Below are positions 15,652 through 23,928 of a stretch of 54,366 nt of DNA, piece after piece. The notes beneath the pieces were generated by a model that saw only the letters and a list, made by a program, of their open reading frames with translations, made no database searches and had not been told where the DNA came from. Both the position numbers and the translations under genes were made by a program. The first letter of the stretch is position 1. Each line of letters starts with the position of its first letter. Origin of the DNA: Christensenella sp. UBA1750 (GTDB taxonomy: Bacteria > Bacillota > Clostridia > Christensenellales > UBA1750); assembly GCA_002315655.1 (NCBI GenBank), contig DCHO01000012.1:25500-79865 (forward strand). Direction: 5' to 3'.

Positions 15652-16926
15652 ATGCTGGTACAGACTTCGCGCCCGCCGATGGGCTGGAACTCCTGGAACG
15701 GATATTTGGGTTCTCCCGATCAGGAGGAGCTTTTTGCCACGATGCGCTACATGGCGCAGCACCTTCTGCCTTACGGCTACGAATACGCCGTCACCGACGC
15801 CCGCTGGTATCAATACGACGAGGATTCCGATGAACCCTCGGAAGCCTATCCCGTGCCCCATGTGAATTTTGATGAGTACGGCAGACTGTGGCCGCATCCC
15901 GAAAAATATCCCCTGTGCAGGGACGGCAGCGGCTTTACCCACATCACCGAGTATGCCCACGATTTGGGGCTCAAGTTCGGGCTTCACATGATGCGCGGCA
16001 CCTTCAACAGCGTGCTGGGCAAGGGCTTTACCGTAAAGGGCACGGACACAAAGCTGGATGAGATCATCGACCTGTCCTCCGGCTGCACCTGGTCGGCACG
16101 CACTTTCGGGCTGAAAACCGACCATCCCGCGTCTCAGGCGTATTACGATTCCATCTTTGAGCTTTTCGCCCAGTGGGGCATCGACTTTGTGAAATATGAC
16201 GATATTGCTTCGCCCATTCACCGGGAAGAGATCGAGATGATCCACAAGGCCATTGATAAATGCGGGCGGGACATTGCGCTGTCGCTCTCTCCCGGCAACT
16301 GGACGGAGCGCGCCGACGGGGATTTCTATGCCAAGCATTCGACCATGTGGCGTATTTCGCAGGATTTCTGGGACGACTGGGACGAAAATATGCGGGAGAG
16401 CTTCGATCTGCTGGCACTGTGGAACGACCACTTGGGCAAGCCCGGCTGGCCGGATGCCGACATGATTCCCATCGGCTGGCTGTGCGAGCATCCTTCCGTT
16501 CGCGGGATGCTGCCCCGGCTCACAAGATTCAATGTCACGGAGCAGCAGGCACTGTTCACCCTGTTTTCCATCGCCAGAAGCCCGCTGATGCTGACCTGCA
16601 ACCTGAACCGCAACGACGACCACCTTTTGCAGGTGCAGACCCAGCCGGACTGCATCGCGGTGAACCAGCGCGGGGAGGGGAACAGGGTCGTGCAGTGCGG
16701 CAAGGACAATGACCTGCACCTGTGGCGGGCGAAGGCAGACGGACACGACTATCTGGCTTGCTTCCACTTAAACAAGAATGAGGAAGAATGCACTTTCCCC
16801 GTGCCTTCCGATTTGCAGGGGAAAAAGGGCTTTGAGGTGTGGAACGGGCGCGTGATTCCCGCACTTGGAGAAACCCTCACCATTCCAATGACCGCGCATT
16901 CCGTGTGGTTTATCCGCCTGAACTGA
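15652..16926 (+). CDS. GH27/GH36-type alpha-galactosidase-like enzyme
   Basis: A 424-residue cytosolic glycosidase of clan GH-D. It opens with the family hallmark RPPMGWNSWN (7-16). The nucleophile block is FVKYDD (179-184, probable Asp183). The acid/base Asp probably lies in MWRISQDFWDDWD (232-244). A C-terminal beta domain follows from about residue 335. The canonical DDGW after the first strand is replaced by VTDARWYQY (47-55), so substrate preference may differ from classic alpha-galactosidase; alpha-N-acetylgalactosaminidase or a related activity is possible. The ribosome binding site AGGGGAGG is strong. It leads a run of five closely spaced genes ending at 19917. Confidence 0.85.
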   Translation: MLVQTSRPPMGWNSWNGYLGSPDQEELFATMRYMAQHLLPYGYEYAVTDARWYQYDEDSDEPSEAYPVPHVNFDEYGRLWPHPEKYPLCRDGSGFTHITEYAHDLGLKFGLHMMRGTFNSVLGKGFTVKGTDTKLDEIIDLSSGCTWSARTFGLKTDHPASQAYYDSIFELFAQWGIDFVKYDDIASPIHREEIEMIHKAIDKCGRDIALSLSPGNWTERADGDFYAKHSTMWRISQDFWDDWDENMRESFDLLALWNDHLGKPGWPDADMIPIGWLCEHPSVRGMLPRLTRFNVTEQQALFTLFSIARSPLMLTCNLNRNDDHLLQVQTQPDCIAVNQRGEGNRVVQCGKDNDLHLWRAKADGHDYLACFHLNKNEEECTFPVPSDLQGKKGFEVWNGRVIPALGETLTIPMTAHSVWFIRLN

Positions 16927-16949
16927 CGGCAGAAAAGAAGGAAAATGCG

Positions 16950-17492
16950 ATGGAAATGAATATCCTTTATGCCATACAGAACTGGCACAGCCCCGTATTG
17001 GACAGCATCATGGTGACGGTTTTCAACACCGTCATCGGGGAAAAGGGGCAGTTCTGGATTGCCTTGGGCGCGCTGCTTCTGCTGATTCCCAAGACCCGCA
17101 AGAGCGGCATCTGCGTCATTGTGTCCTATATCTTGGCTTATGTGATCGGGGACGGCATTCTGAAGGACTTTTTCGCCCGCCCGCGCCCCTGCGCCGTGGA
17201 TGAGACCGTGGAGCTGCTGATCAAGCGTTCCACCTCCTATTCCTGCCCCTCCGTCCACTCCATGCTGGCCTTCGCCTCCGCCATGTCGATTTTCCTCTGG
17301 CACAGGAAAATCGGGATTCCCGCGCTGGTGCTGGCGGCACTGGTGGGCTTCTCGCGGCTGTATTTCTTCGTCCATTATCCCACCGATGTGCTCTTCGGCG
17401 CGGTGCTGGGCTGCGGAATCGCCTGCGGCATCTATCCTCTATGCAAAAGCGTTTTTGCCCGCAAGAAAGGGAAAAAGAATGAATGCGAATGA
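16950..17492 (+). CDS. PAP2-family membrane phosphatase
   Basis: A 180-residue integral membrane phosphatase of the PAP2 superfamily, acting on lipid phosphates or undecaprenyl diphosphate. The three signature blocks are present: K72 with R79-P80 in KDFFARPRP, SCPSVH (98-103) where most members have PSGH, and SR (135-136) with H142 and D146 in the HYPTD stretch. About four to five hydrophobic helices are visible. Start ATG 16950 has AAGGAAA upstream. The gene begins 23 bp after the alpha-galactosidase and overlaps the next gene by 14 bp, so it is translated in the same operon. Confidence 0.9.
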   Translation: MEMNILYAIQNWHSPVLDSIMVTVFNTVIGEKGQFWIALGALLLLIPKTRKSGICVIVSYILAYVIGDGILKDFFARPRPCAVDETVELLIKRSTSYSCPSVHSMLAFASAMSIFLWHRKIGIPALVLAALVGFSRLYFFVHYPTDVLFGAVLGCGIACGIYPLCKSVFARKKGKKNECE

Positions 17493-18216
17493 TTATATTT
17501 CGATTGTAACAAGCACCATTGCAAGTGCATGGGAGACCCAGAGGGAGGCCATCGAGCAGACCTCGACACTGGTTGCGGAGGCCGTTGCACAGAAGAAAAA
17601 CGTGTTCGTCTTCGGCTGCTCCCACGCCGGCATCATTGCGGAGGAAGTCTTCTACCGCACCGGCGGGCTGGCCGTGGTGAACCCGATTTTCTTCCCCGGC
17701 TTCATGCTCAACACCCGCCCCGTGACCATGACCTCGCAACTGGAGCGTCTGCCGGGCTTGGGAAAGACCCTGCTTGACCAGAATCATGTGGGGGAAGGGG
17801 ATGTGCTGATCCTGCACTCCGTTTCCGGGCGCAACACCGTGCCGGTGGAAATGGCCATCGAAGCGAAAAAGCGCGGCACACACACCGCCTGCATCACATC
17901 TTTGGCATATTCCAAGGCGGTCACTTCCCGCCATCCCGACGGCAAGCGGCTGTATGAGGTCTGCGACATCGTGATCGACAACTGCGGTGTGGTGGGCGAC
18001 GCGGCGGTGAAGCTGGATGGCTTGGAAGAAAAGATCGGCCCGACCTCCACAGCAGTGGGCGCAAGCCTCATCAATGCGCTGGTCATTGACGCGGTGGACA
18101 AGCTGATTCAAAGGGGCATCGTGCCGCCCGTATTCCTCTCGGCCAATCTGCCCGGCGGCGACGAGCACAATGCGCGGATTTTTGAGGAATACAAGGAAAA
18201 TATCCGTTATATGTAA
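17479..18216 (+). CDS. SIS-domain sugar-phosphate-binding protein, copy 1
   Basis: A 245-residue protein of the SIS_2 (UPF0309-like) family, a fold that binds or isomerises phosphosugars. The first half has VFVFGCSHAGIIAEE (about 38-52). The phosphate-binding loop is ILHSVSGRN (about 112-120), followed by ITSLAYSKAV. Start ATG 17479 is inside the end of the PAP2 gene. A paralogue lies at 19180-19917 on the other side of a sugar kinase gene, and both end in a similar ANxPGG(D/N)xxN block. A role in amino-sugar or hexose phosphate handling is inferred. The N-terminal 35 residues form a helical segment seen in this family. Confidence 0.85.
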   Translation: MNANDYISIVTSTIASAWETQREAIEQTSTLVAEAVAQKKNVFVFGCSHAGIIAEEVFYRTGGLAVVNPIFFPGFMLNTRPVTMTSQLERLPGLGKTLLDQNHVGEGDVLILHSVSGRNTVPVEMAIEAKKRGTHTACITSLAYSKAVTSRHPDGKRLYEVCDIVIDNCGVVGDAAVKLDGLEEKIGPTSTAVGASLINALVIDAVDKLIQRGIVPPVFLSANLPGGDEHNARIFEEYKENIRYM

Positions 18217-18228
18217 AGGAGGAACGGG

Positions 18229-19164
18229 ATGCTTCATTTAGCTATGGACAGCGGCGGCACCAAGACCCAGGGGCTGCTGTTTGACGAGAACCTGCGCCCG
18301 GTGAAGGCCGTTCGCGTGGGCTCCACGCGCCCCAATTCCACCCCGCAGGACGCGGTGAAGAAAAACGCAAACGACTTTATCACGGCGCTTTTCGGAAACG
18401 AAACTGCGGAATTGGGCTATGTCTGCGGCATTTTCTACCCCGGCATGGAAGCAGCCTTGAAGGAGCGGTGTCGTGTGCGGCATTTTTTCCGCGTGGGCGA
18501 GCTTGCGGCAGGGCTGGCGGCGGGCGGCGTGTTCGGGGACGGCATTTTAGCGCTCTCCGGCACGGGCTGTTCCGTCTTTGCCCGCTTGGGGGAGGAAACC
18601 TTTGCGGCGGGCGGCTACGGCGCCAACGTGGACGACGAGGGCTCCGGCTACTGGATGGGGCGAAAAGCCATACAGCTTGGCATCAAGGACTACGAAGGCC
18701 GTGGGGAACGCACGCTGCTGACCGAAATGCTGTGCAAACACTTTGGCTTTGACGATTACCGGCAGGCGATCTTCTCCATGTACGGCGGCGCGAACGATTC
18801 TCCCTCCACGGTGGTCACGAAGGTGGCAGGCTGTGTGCCCACCGTCTTTGAGACGGCAAAAATGGGGGATGAACTGGCGCTCAAACTGGTCAGGCGCACC
18901 GGGGACGCCATTGGAAGCATCACGGAGGCGCTGATTCGCAAGCGGAACGTCCCGGAAAACGTGCCGGTGGTGCTGGCGGGCAGTCTGTGGAAGGGCAGTC
19001 CGCTCATTCTGGAAGGCCTCAAAAACCATGTGCACGGGCGGGAGATCATCATGCCCACCTATGAGCCGATTGCGGGCATGGTGCTGTGCTGCGGCAGGGA
19101 AATGGGAACCGAAACCAGCCCGGAACAATTCAGGGAAATGTATTCCGAATACTTATACAAATAG
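18229..19164 (+). CDS. BadF/BcrA ATPase-family sugar kinase (N-acetylglucosamine kinase-like)
   Basis: A 311-residue ASKHA-fold kinase. The phosphate 1 motif is MDSGGTKTQG (6-15). A second glycine-rich block, LSGTGCSVFAR, lies near residue 106-116, and an adenosine-type motif is near VVLAGSLWKGSP (about 246). The family includes N-acetylglucosamine kinase and 2-hydroxyacyl-CoA dehydratase activators. The activator version carries Cys for a 4Fe-4S cluster at a subunit interface, which I do not see, and the neighbours are sugar genes, so a sugar kinase is preferred. It is spaced 12 bp and 15 bp from the flanking SIS genes, with a GGAGG ribosome binding site. Confidence 0.85.
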   Translation: MLHLAMDSGGTKTQGLLFDENLRPVKAVRVGSTRPNSTPQDAVKKNANDFITALFGNETAELGYVCGIFYPGMEAALKERCRVRHFFRVGELAAGLAAGGVFGDGILALSGTGCSVFARLGEETFAAGGYGANVDDEGSGYWMGRKAIQLGIKDYEGRGERTLLTEMLCKHFGFDDYRQAIFSMYGGANDSPSTVVTKVAGCVPTVFETAKMGDELALKLVRRTGDAIGSITEALIRKRNVPENVPVVLAGSLWKGSPLILEGLKNHVHGREIIMPTYEPIAGMVLCCGREMGTETSPEQFREMYSEYLYK

Positions 19165-19179
19165 AAGGAGAATATACTT

Positions 19180-19917
19180 ATGAACTTAATGGAACGCTAT
19201 CAGGAAGCCGTGGACAACCTCTTCAAAAAGGTGCGCGACACCCAGACCGAAAACATCGAAAAAGCCGGACACATGATCGCAGACTGCGTGGCCAACGGCG
19301 GCAATGTGTACTTGGGACGCATCTGCCATTCCATCGAAAACGACCTTATCTATCGCGGCGGCGGCCCTATCTTCTACAAGCACTTTTCCTACAATCTGGA
19401 CGTGGAGAAGAAGGGCCGCAAGCGCGACCGCTCCGACCTGAATTACGACTACGAAGGCCGGGATGCGAAGTATGCGCTGGAAGCCTCCGATATGCGCCCG
19501 GGCGACGTGCTTGTCGTGGCGTCCGTTTCCGGCAGAACCAAGTCCGTGGTGGAGCTGGCCTACGAAGCCGTGAAAATGGGCATCAAGGTCATTGCCTTCA
19601 CCTCCATGGAATACGCCGTGGCCGTTGATCCCGTCCATTCTTCCGGCAAAAAGCTCTATGAAATCGCCACGCTGACGCTGGACAACTGTGCCCCCGCCGC
19701 CGAAGCCATGCTGGAGGTGGAGGGTATCGAGGCGCACTACGCCGCAGCCTCCGGCATCGCCTCCGACTACATCATGTGGAGCGTCACCTCCGTGGCCGTG
19801 GAAGACCTGCTTGCCCGCGGTATCACCCCCGGCATCTTAAAGAGCGCCAACTTCCCCGGCGGCAACGACTACAACAAGACCGTGGTGGAGCCGAATTACG
19901 AGAAATTCGGCTGGTAA
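19180..19917 (+). CDS. SIS-domain sugar-phosphate-binding protein, copy 2
   Basis: A 245-residue paralogue of the protein at 17479, equal in length. Landmarks: a long N-terminal helix (MNLMERYQEAVDNLFKK), NVYLGRICHS (about 45-54), the phosphate loop VVASVSGRTKSV (about 111-122), AFTSMEYAVAV and the C-terminal SANFPGGNDYN. It is the last gene of the run that begins at 15652 and is followed by a terminator. Two diverged copies around one kinase suggest either a hetero-oligomer or two steps on different phosphosugars; this is inference. Confidence 0.85.
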   Translation: MNLMERYQEAVDNLFKKVRDTQTENIEKAGHMIADCVANGGNVYLGRICHSIENDLIYRGGGPIFYKHFSYNLDVEKKGRKRDRSDLNYDYEGRDAKYALEASDMRPGDVLVVASVSGRTKSVVELAYEAVKMGIKVIAFTSMEYAVAVDPVHSSGKKLYEIATLTLDNCAPAAEAMLEVEGIEAHYAAASGIASDYIMWSVTSVAVEDLLARGITPGILKSANFPGGNDYNKTVVEPNYEKFGW

Positions 19918-19951
19918 GCAGAGCTTGACAAAGAAAAACGATAGACGGTTC

Positions 19952-19985
19952 AGCCCTCTTGTCCATAGGGATAGGAGGGCTTTTT
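19952..19985 (+). terminator. Terminator after the SIS/kinase gene group
   Basis: AGCCCTC (19952-19958) pairs with GAGGGCT (19975-19981), with a further TCC/GGA pairing inside. A TTTTT run follows at 19981-19985. Confidence 0.8.
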
Positions 19986-20078
19986 GCTGATAAACTGACA
20001 AAAAAGAAATAACCGCCCCACATCTTCCGATGTCATCGTATCTTTGTGACATTGCGCAAGCAGTGGCTTCGTTTTTTC

Positions 20079-20107
20079 TTGTGCTGCGGAGGGATCAATG
20101 GTACAAT
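20079..20107 (+). promoter_or_regulatory. Promoter of the GH42-like gene
   Basis: -35 TTGTGC, 17-bp spacer, -10 TACAAT at 20102-20107, 33 bp before the chosen start codon. Confidence 0.75.
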
Positions 20108-20140
20108 AAAGAAAAACACAGCGGAAAGAAGGAGAAAAAC

Positions 20141-22462
20141 ATGACGATTGCAAAGGTTGAAAAGGTGAACGGTTCTCCGGCGATCACCGTAAACGGGGAA
20201 GTTTATCCGCCGATGCTGATGACGACGGAGTGCGATAATGCGGAATATTTGCGGAAAATGGGGAAAGCGGGGCTGAAAATCTTCTATGTGGTGGCCAGCA
20301 CGAACTGGAACCAGCCCGGAGACCCGAACTTCGTCAAACCGAAAAAGGAATGGGCATACTTCATCCGCCCGGACATGGGCACGCCCGGCGAAACGCTGTT
20401 CCTGCGCGACATGGCGACCTTATTTGAGGCTGTGCCGGATGCCTATGTGTTCCTGCGCTTGAACGTCAGTCCCTCGGTGGAGTGGGTCAATGCCCATCCC
20501 GACGAGCAGGTGAAGTATTCGGACGGAAAGCAGCACCCGATGCTGTGCACCTCGGTCTCCCGTTATGACGAAATTGACGGGATGCACTCGCTGTGCTCCG
20601 ATGTTTGGCGGAAGGAAGCCATGGAGGCGGTCAATGCCTTCTTCGATATGTTGGAAAACACGGCCTATTTTGACCGCGTGATCGGCGTGTTCCTCTGCGC
20701 CGGCGGCACCTTTGAGTGGTATTATCCCAAGGGAATGCTGCAGGAAGACGGCGTGTATGGCGACCTTTCCGAGCCTTTCCGCAAGGAATATGAGAAGTTC
20801 CTGCGGGAAAAGTACGGAACGGAGGAAGCTCTGCGGGCAGCGTGGGGGAGACAGGATGCGACCTTTGCACACCCCATCATCCCGGATGCAGAGGATCGTT
20901 ATTTTGTGCAGGACGCGGATCAGGAGATCGTCCGTAAATTGGAATACTGGCTCATCAAGCGTCCGCCGAAGGAGCAGAAGGCCGAGCACGATGCGGCAGA
21001 CGGCATTTTCCTTAACATGAACACCGCGCCCTATGTGGCGGATTACTATGCCGCGTGGAACAAGGCCACGGCAAATACCATCATCATTTTTGCGGATTTC
21101 ATCAAAAAGCGCTATCCCGGCTGGCTGGTGGGCGCGTTCTACGGCTCCTACGGCTGCAACGATTTCTTTGACAACAGCACCTCCACGGGAACTTTGGATA
21201 TTCTCGATTCCGGGGTCGTGGACTTTCTGGCTGCGCCCGGGGTCTATAACAACCGCGAGCCCGGCGGCATTGTCGCCCTGCGGGAAATGCAGGATTCCTT
21301 CCGCATCCGCAACTGCATCTATATCAATGAGGATGATACCCGCACGCACCTGTGCAATCCGGAGATACAGAGGGTGGGACATGGGCTTTTCTCCGTGCAG
21401 GATTCCGTGAACACCTTAAAGCGTGACTTTGCCCGCGATCTTTGCGAGGACATTTACGGCTGGTGGTTCGACATGGGCGGGGATTGGTTTGACGACCCGA
21501 CCTTAATGCGGCTGCTTTCACGCCAGCAGGAGATTGCCAAGGCCGCTTACCGTGAAAACCGGCAGAAGAATAATGAGATCGCCCTAATGTACGACACCGA
21601 GAGCGTTCACATGGTCTCACTCTACACCTCCCAGCGGGTGTGCGACTATTATCGCTCTGCTGACTTGGGGCGCATCGGTGCGCCGGTGGACTACTATTTC
21701 CACAACGACATGGCAAGAGACGATGTGCCGGACTACAAAATGTATGTCATGCTCAACCAATATTGCCTGACGGATGCCGAACGGGAAGCCATCATCCAAA
21801 AAGCAAAAAAGAACCACGCGCTGGTGCTGTGGCTCTATGCGCCGGGCTTCATTGACCCGGAAAAGGCGGAAAAAATGGCGGTTTCGCACATTTCCGATAC
21901 GGTTGGAATGAAGGTTGTTCGGGAAGAAGGGGTGCGGATGCCGCACTTCCGGCTGAATCCGTATGCACATCCCATCACGCAGGGCATGAGCGGCACAAAG
22001 GATTACGGCATTTTGGGGCACAATGTCCGCGGGAACAACGCCCTTGCGCAGACCGTAGTGAAGGCCGACTTTTTAACTCCTGCGTTCTGCATCGACGATG
22101 AAAATGCCACGGTGCTGGGGAATTTCTGCGATACCGGAAAGCCCGCCATGGCCATCACCGAAAAGGACGGCTATGCAAGTGTCTACTGCGCGGCGCAGGT
22201 CATCGGCAGCGACCTGTTGGCGGCGCTGGCGAAATATGCCGGATGCCACTTATATGGCGAACAGGACGATGTGATTTACGCCAACGAGCACTTCCTGGCC
22301 ATCCACGCCAAGGAGGACGGGGAGAGAACCTTGCACTTCAAAAAGCCCTGCACGCCTTATGAGGTTTATGAAAAGCGGGAATACGGAAAAGGTGTGGACT
22401 CCATCACCGTTCGGCTTCAAAAGGGCGAAACGAAGATGTGGCACTTGGACGGAGACTTGTAG
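20141..22462 (+). CDS. GH42-like (beta-galactosidase-type) glycosidase homologue
   Basis: A 773-residue cytosolic protein with the layout of GH42: an N-terminal TIM barrel (about 1-430), then a domain with NEIALMYDTES and an alternating helix/strand pattern resembling the GH42 trimerisation (class I amidotransferase-like) domain, then a short C-terminal beta domain. A Glu in GTFEWYY (189-195) may be the acid/base, but the NE dipeptide usual for GH42 is not seen there, so family and activity are tentative. Start ATG 20141 has AAGGAG 8 bp upstream and follows the promoter; upstream in-frame codons overlap that promoter. Single-gene unit. Confidence 0.65.
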   Translation: MTIAKVEKVNGSPAITVNGEVYPPMLMTTECDNAEYLRKMGKAGLKIFYVVASTNWNQPGDPNFVKPKKEWAYFIRPDMGTPGETLFLRDMATLFEAVPDAYVFLRLNVSPSVEWVNAHPDEQVKYSDGKQHPMLCTSVSRYDEIDGMHSLCSDVWRKEAMEAVNAFFDMLENTAYFDRVIGVFLCAGGTFEWYYPKGMLQEDGVYGDLSEPFRKEYEKFLREKYGTEEALRAAWGRQDATFAHPIIPDAEDRYFVQDADQEIVRKLEYWLIKRPPKEQKAEHDAADGIFLNMNTAPYVADYYAAWNKATANTIIIFADFIKKRYPGWLVGAFYGSYGCNDFFDNSTSTGTLDILDSGVVDFLAAPGVYNNREPGGIVALREMQDSFRIRNCIYINEDDTRTHLCNPEIQRVGHGLFSVQDSVNTLKRDFARDLCEDIYGWWFDMGGDWFDDPTLMRLLSRQQEIAKAAYRENRQKNNEIALMYDTESVHMVSLYTSQRVCDYYRSADLGRIGAPVDYYFHNDMARDDVPDYKMYVMLNQYCLTDAEREAIIQKAKKNHALVLWLYAPGFIDPEKAEKMAVSHISDTVGMKVVREEGVRMPHFRLNPYAHPITQGMSGTKDYGILGHNVRGNNALAQTVVKADFLTPAFCIDDENATVLGNFCDTGKPAMAITEKDGYASVYCAAQVIGSDLLAALAKYAGCHLYGEQDDVIYANEHFLAIHAKEDGERTLHFKKPCTPYEVYEKREYGKGVDSITVRLQKGETKMWHLDGDL

Positions 22463-22606
22463 TTTATAGTTGCCTTTCCGGGGACTTCAAGCATCATATA
22501 CAAAATCGCATATTTGAAGAACCTTGTCAAACAAAAGCCGAAAAACGGCAGCTGTTTTCTGATTGATTTTTTCGGTAAGCGGATATAAAAATTAACGATT
22601 TTTTTC

Positions 22607-22635
22607 TTGCAAAAATGCCTTCTGCCGTCTATACT
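22607..22635 (+). promoter_or_regulatory. Promoter of the pyrimidine operon
   Basis: -35 TTGCAA, 17-bp spacer, -10 TATACT at 22630-22635. The predicted start near 22642 lies just upstream of the PyrR-type element. The rest of the 316-base gap after 22462 holds only a weak hairpin near 22537-22551. Confidence 0.75.
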
Positions 22636-22639
22636 CTTA

Positions 22640-22720
22640 CCGAAAAGTCTTTAAGGCGGTACAGAGAGACCGGCAAGACGGCATAGCAAAAATGGACACA
22701 AGTTTTTGTGCCTTTGTTTG
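22640..22720 (+). promoter_or_regulatory. PyrR-type binding element and attenuator of the pyr operon
   Basis: GTCTT (22647-22651) pairs with AAGAC (22675-22679) and CGGT (22657-22660) pairs with ACCG (22669-22672). Between them are the purine-rich bulge TAAGG and the loop ACAGAGAG. This is the architecture of the PyrR binding loop (CTTTAA, then CAGAGAG, then GGCAAG). Downstream, GGCA..CAAAAA (22680-22692) can pair with TTTTTGTGCC (22703-22712), followed by TTTGTTTG, a weak terminator. UMP-bound PyrR is expected to lower expression. No pyrR gene lies in the window. Confidence 0.8.
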
Positions 22721-22744
22721 CGGAGCACCTATGCCAGCCTTGAG

Positions 22745-22767
22745 CCTTTCGGACAGATGCGGAAAGG
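22745..22767 (+). promoter_or_regulatory. Possible Shine-Dalgarno-sequestering hairpin before pyrC
   Basis: CCTTTC (22745-22750) can pair with GAAAGG (22762-22767), which is part of the AAAGGAG ribosome binding site of pyrC. This 6-bp stem with an 11-nt loop could add translational control to the leader. Inference from pairing only. Confidence 0.4.
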
Positions 22768-22778
22768 AGCTTTGCAGT

Positions 22779-23906
22779 ATGACCAGTTCTGTTTCTTCTT
22801 TGATAAAATTACCCGGTTTTGCGGATGTGCATGTGCATTTTCGTGAGCCGGGTTTTTTGTATAAGGAGACCATAAAAACCGGCTCCATGGCGGCGGCGCA
22901 CGGCGGCTACTGCGCGGTGTGCACCATGCCGAATCTGTCTCCTGTTCCGGATTCCCTTGAGCATCTGAAAATGCAGCTTGAAGCCATCGAAAAGGATGCG
23001 CTTGTGCGGGTGATTCCCTACGGTGCGCTGACCGTGGGCGAGAAGGGCGAGACCTTGGCGGATTTGGACGGCATGGCGCCTTATGTTATTGGGTTTTCCG
23101 ACGACGGCAAAGGCGTGCAGAGCGAAAATATAATGCGTGAAGCGATGCGGAAAGCCAAAGCACTTGGAAAAATCATCGCGGCGCACTGCGAGGACAACAG
23201 CCTGCTGAATGGCGGCTACATCCACGAAGGGGATTATGCCAAGGAGCATCGACACCGAGGCATCTGCTCGGAAAGTGAATGGAAACAGGTCGAGCGCGAC
23301 CTGAAACTGGTGGAAGAAATCGGCTGCAAGTATCATGTCTGCCACGTTTCCACAAAAGAAACGGTAGAGTTGGTTCGGCAGGCCAAGAAAATGGGGCTGG
23401 ATGTGACCTGCGAGACCGGGCCGCACTACCTGACCATGACGGATATGGATTTGCAGGAGGACGGACGGTTCAAGATGAACCCGCCCATCCGAAGCGCAAA
23501 GGATCGGGATGCTCTCATTGAAGGTTTGCTGGACGGCACCGTTGACATGATCGCCACCGACCACGCGCCGCACGCCGCGGAGGAAAAGAGCAAAGGCTTG
23601 GAAGGCAGCCTTATGGGCGTTGTCGGGTTGGAAACCGCCTTCCCGGTGCTCTACACAAAGCTGGTACGCCCCGGCATCCTGACGCTGGAACAAGTCGTGG
23701 AAAAGCTCCACACCAACCCCTGTAAGCGGTTCGGCATCGAGCTTGACCCCGAGAAAAACTATTCCCTTTGGGATTTGGATGCAAAATATAGTATCAACCC
23801 GGAACACTTTCTCTCTATGGGGAAAAGCAGCCCGTTTACCGGCTGGGAAGTGTACGGGAAATGCGTAAAAACGGTCTGCATGGGCAATATCGTTTATGAA
23901 GCCTGA
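22779..23906 (+). CDS. pyrC: Dihydroorotase
   Basis: A 375-residue zinc amidohydrolase that closes carbamoyl-aspartate to dihydroorotate. The metal motif DVHVHFREPG is at residues 16-25, TMPNLSPV near 50, a metal His in AAHCED and another in HVSTKE, and the catalytic Asp in ATDHAPH. The sequence is of the class I type. Start ATG 22779 follows AAAGGAG; an upstream in-frame ATG lies inside the leader. It is the first gene of the pyrimidine operon and sits 22 bp before carB. Confidence 0.96.
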   Translation: MTSSVSSLIKLPGFADVHVHFREPGFLYKETIKTGSMAAAHGGYCAVCTMPNLSPVPDSLEHLKMQLEAIEKDALVRVIPYGALTVGEKGETLADLDGMAPYVIGFSDDGKGVQSENIMREAMRKAKALGKIIAAHCEDNSLLNGGYIHEGDYAKEHRHRGICSESEWKQVERDLKLVEEIGCKYHVCHVSTKETVELVRQAKKMGLDVTCETGPHYLTMTDMDLQEDGRFKMNPPIRSAKDRDALIEGLLDGTVDMIATDHAPHAAEEKSKGLEGSLMGVVGLETAFPVLYTKLVRPGILTLEQVVEKLHTNPCKRFGIELDPEKNYSLWDLDAKYSINPEHFLSMGKSSPFTGWEVYGKCVKTVCMGNIVYEA

Positions 23907-23928
23907 TTGATATTGGAGGATAAAAAGT

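Noticed and set aside
17479..19917. Naming the SIS proteins MurQ (N-acetylmuramic acid 6-phosphate etherase)
   Set aside because: They are about 245 residues rather than about 300, and their conserved blocks match the SIS_2/UPF0309-like group better.
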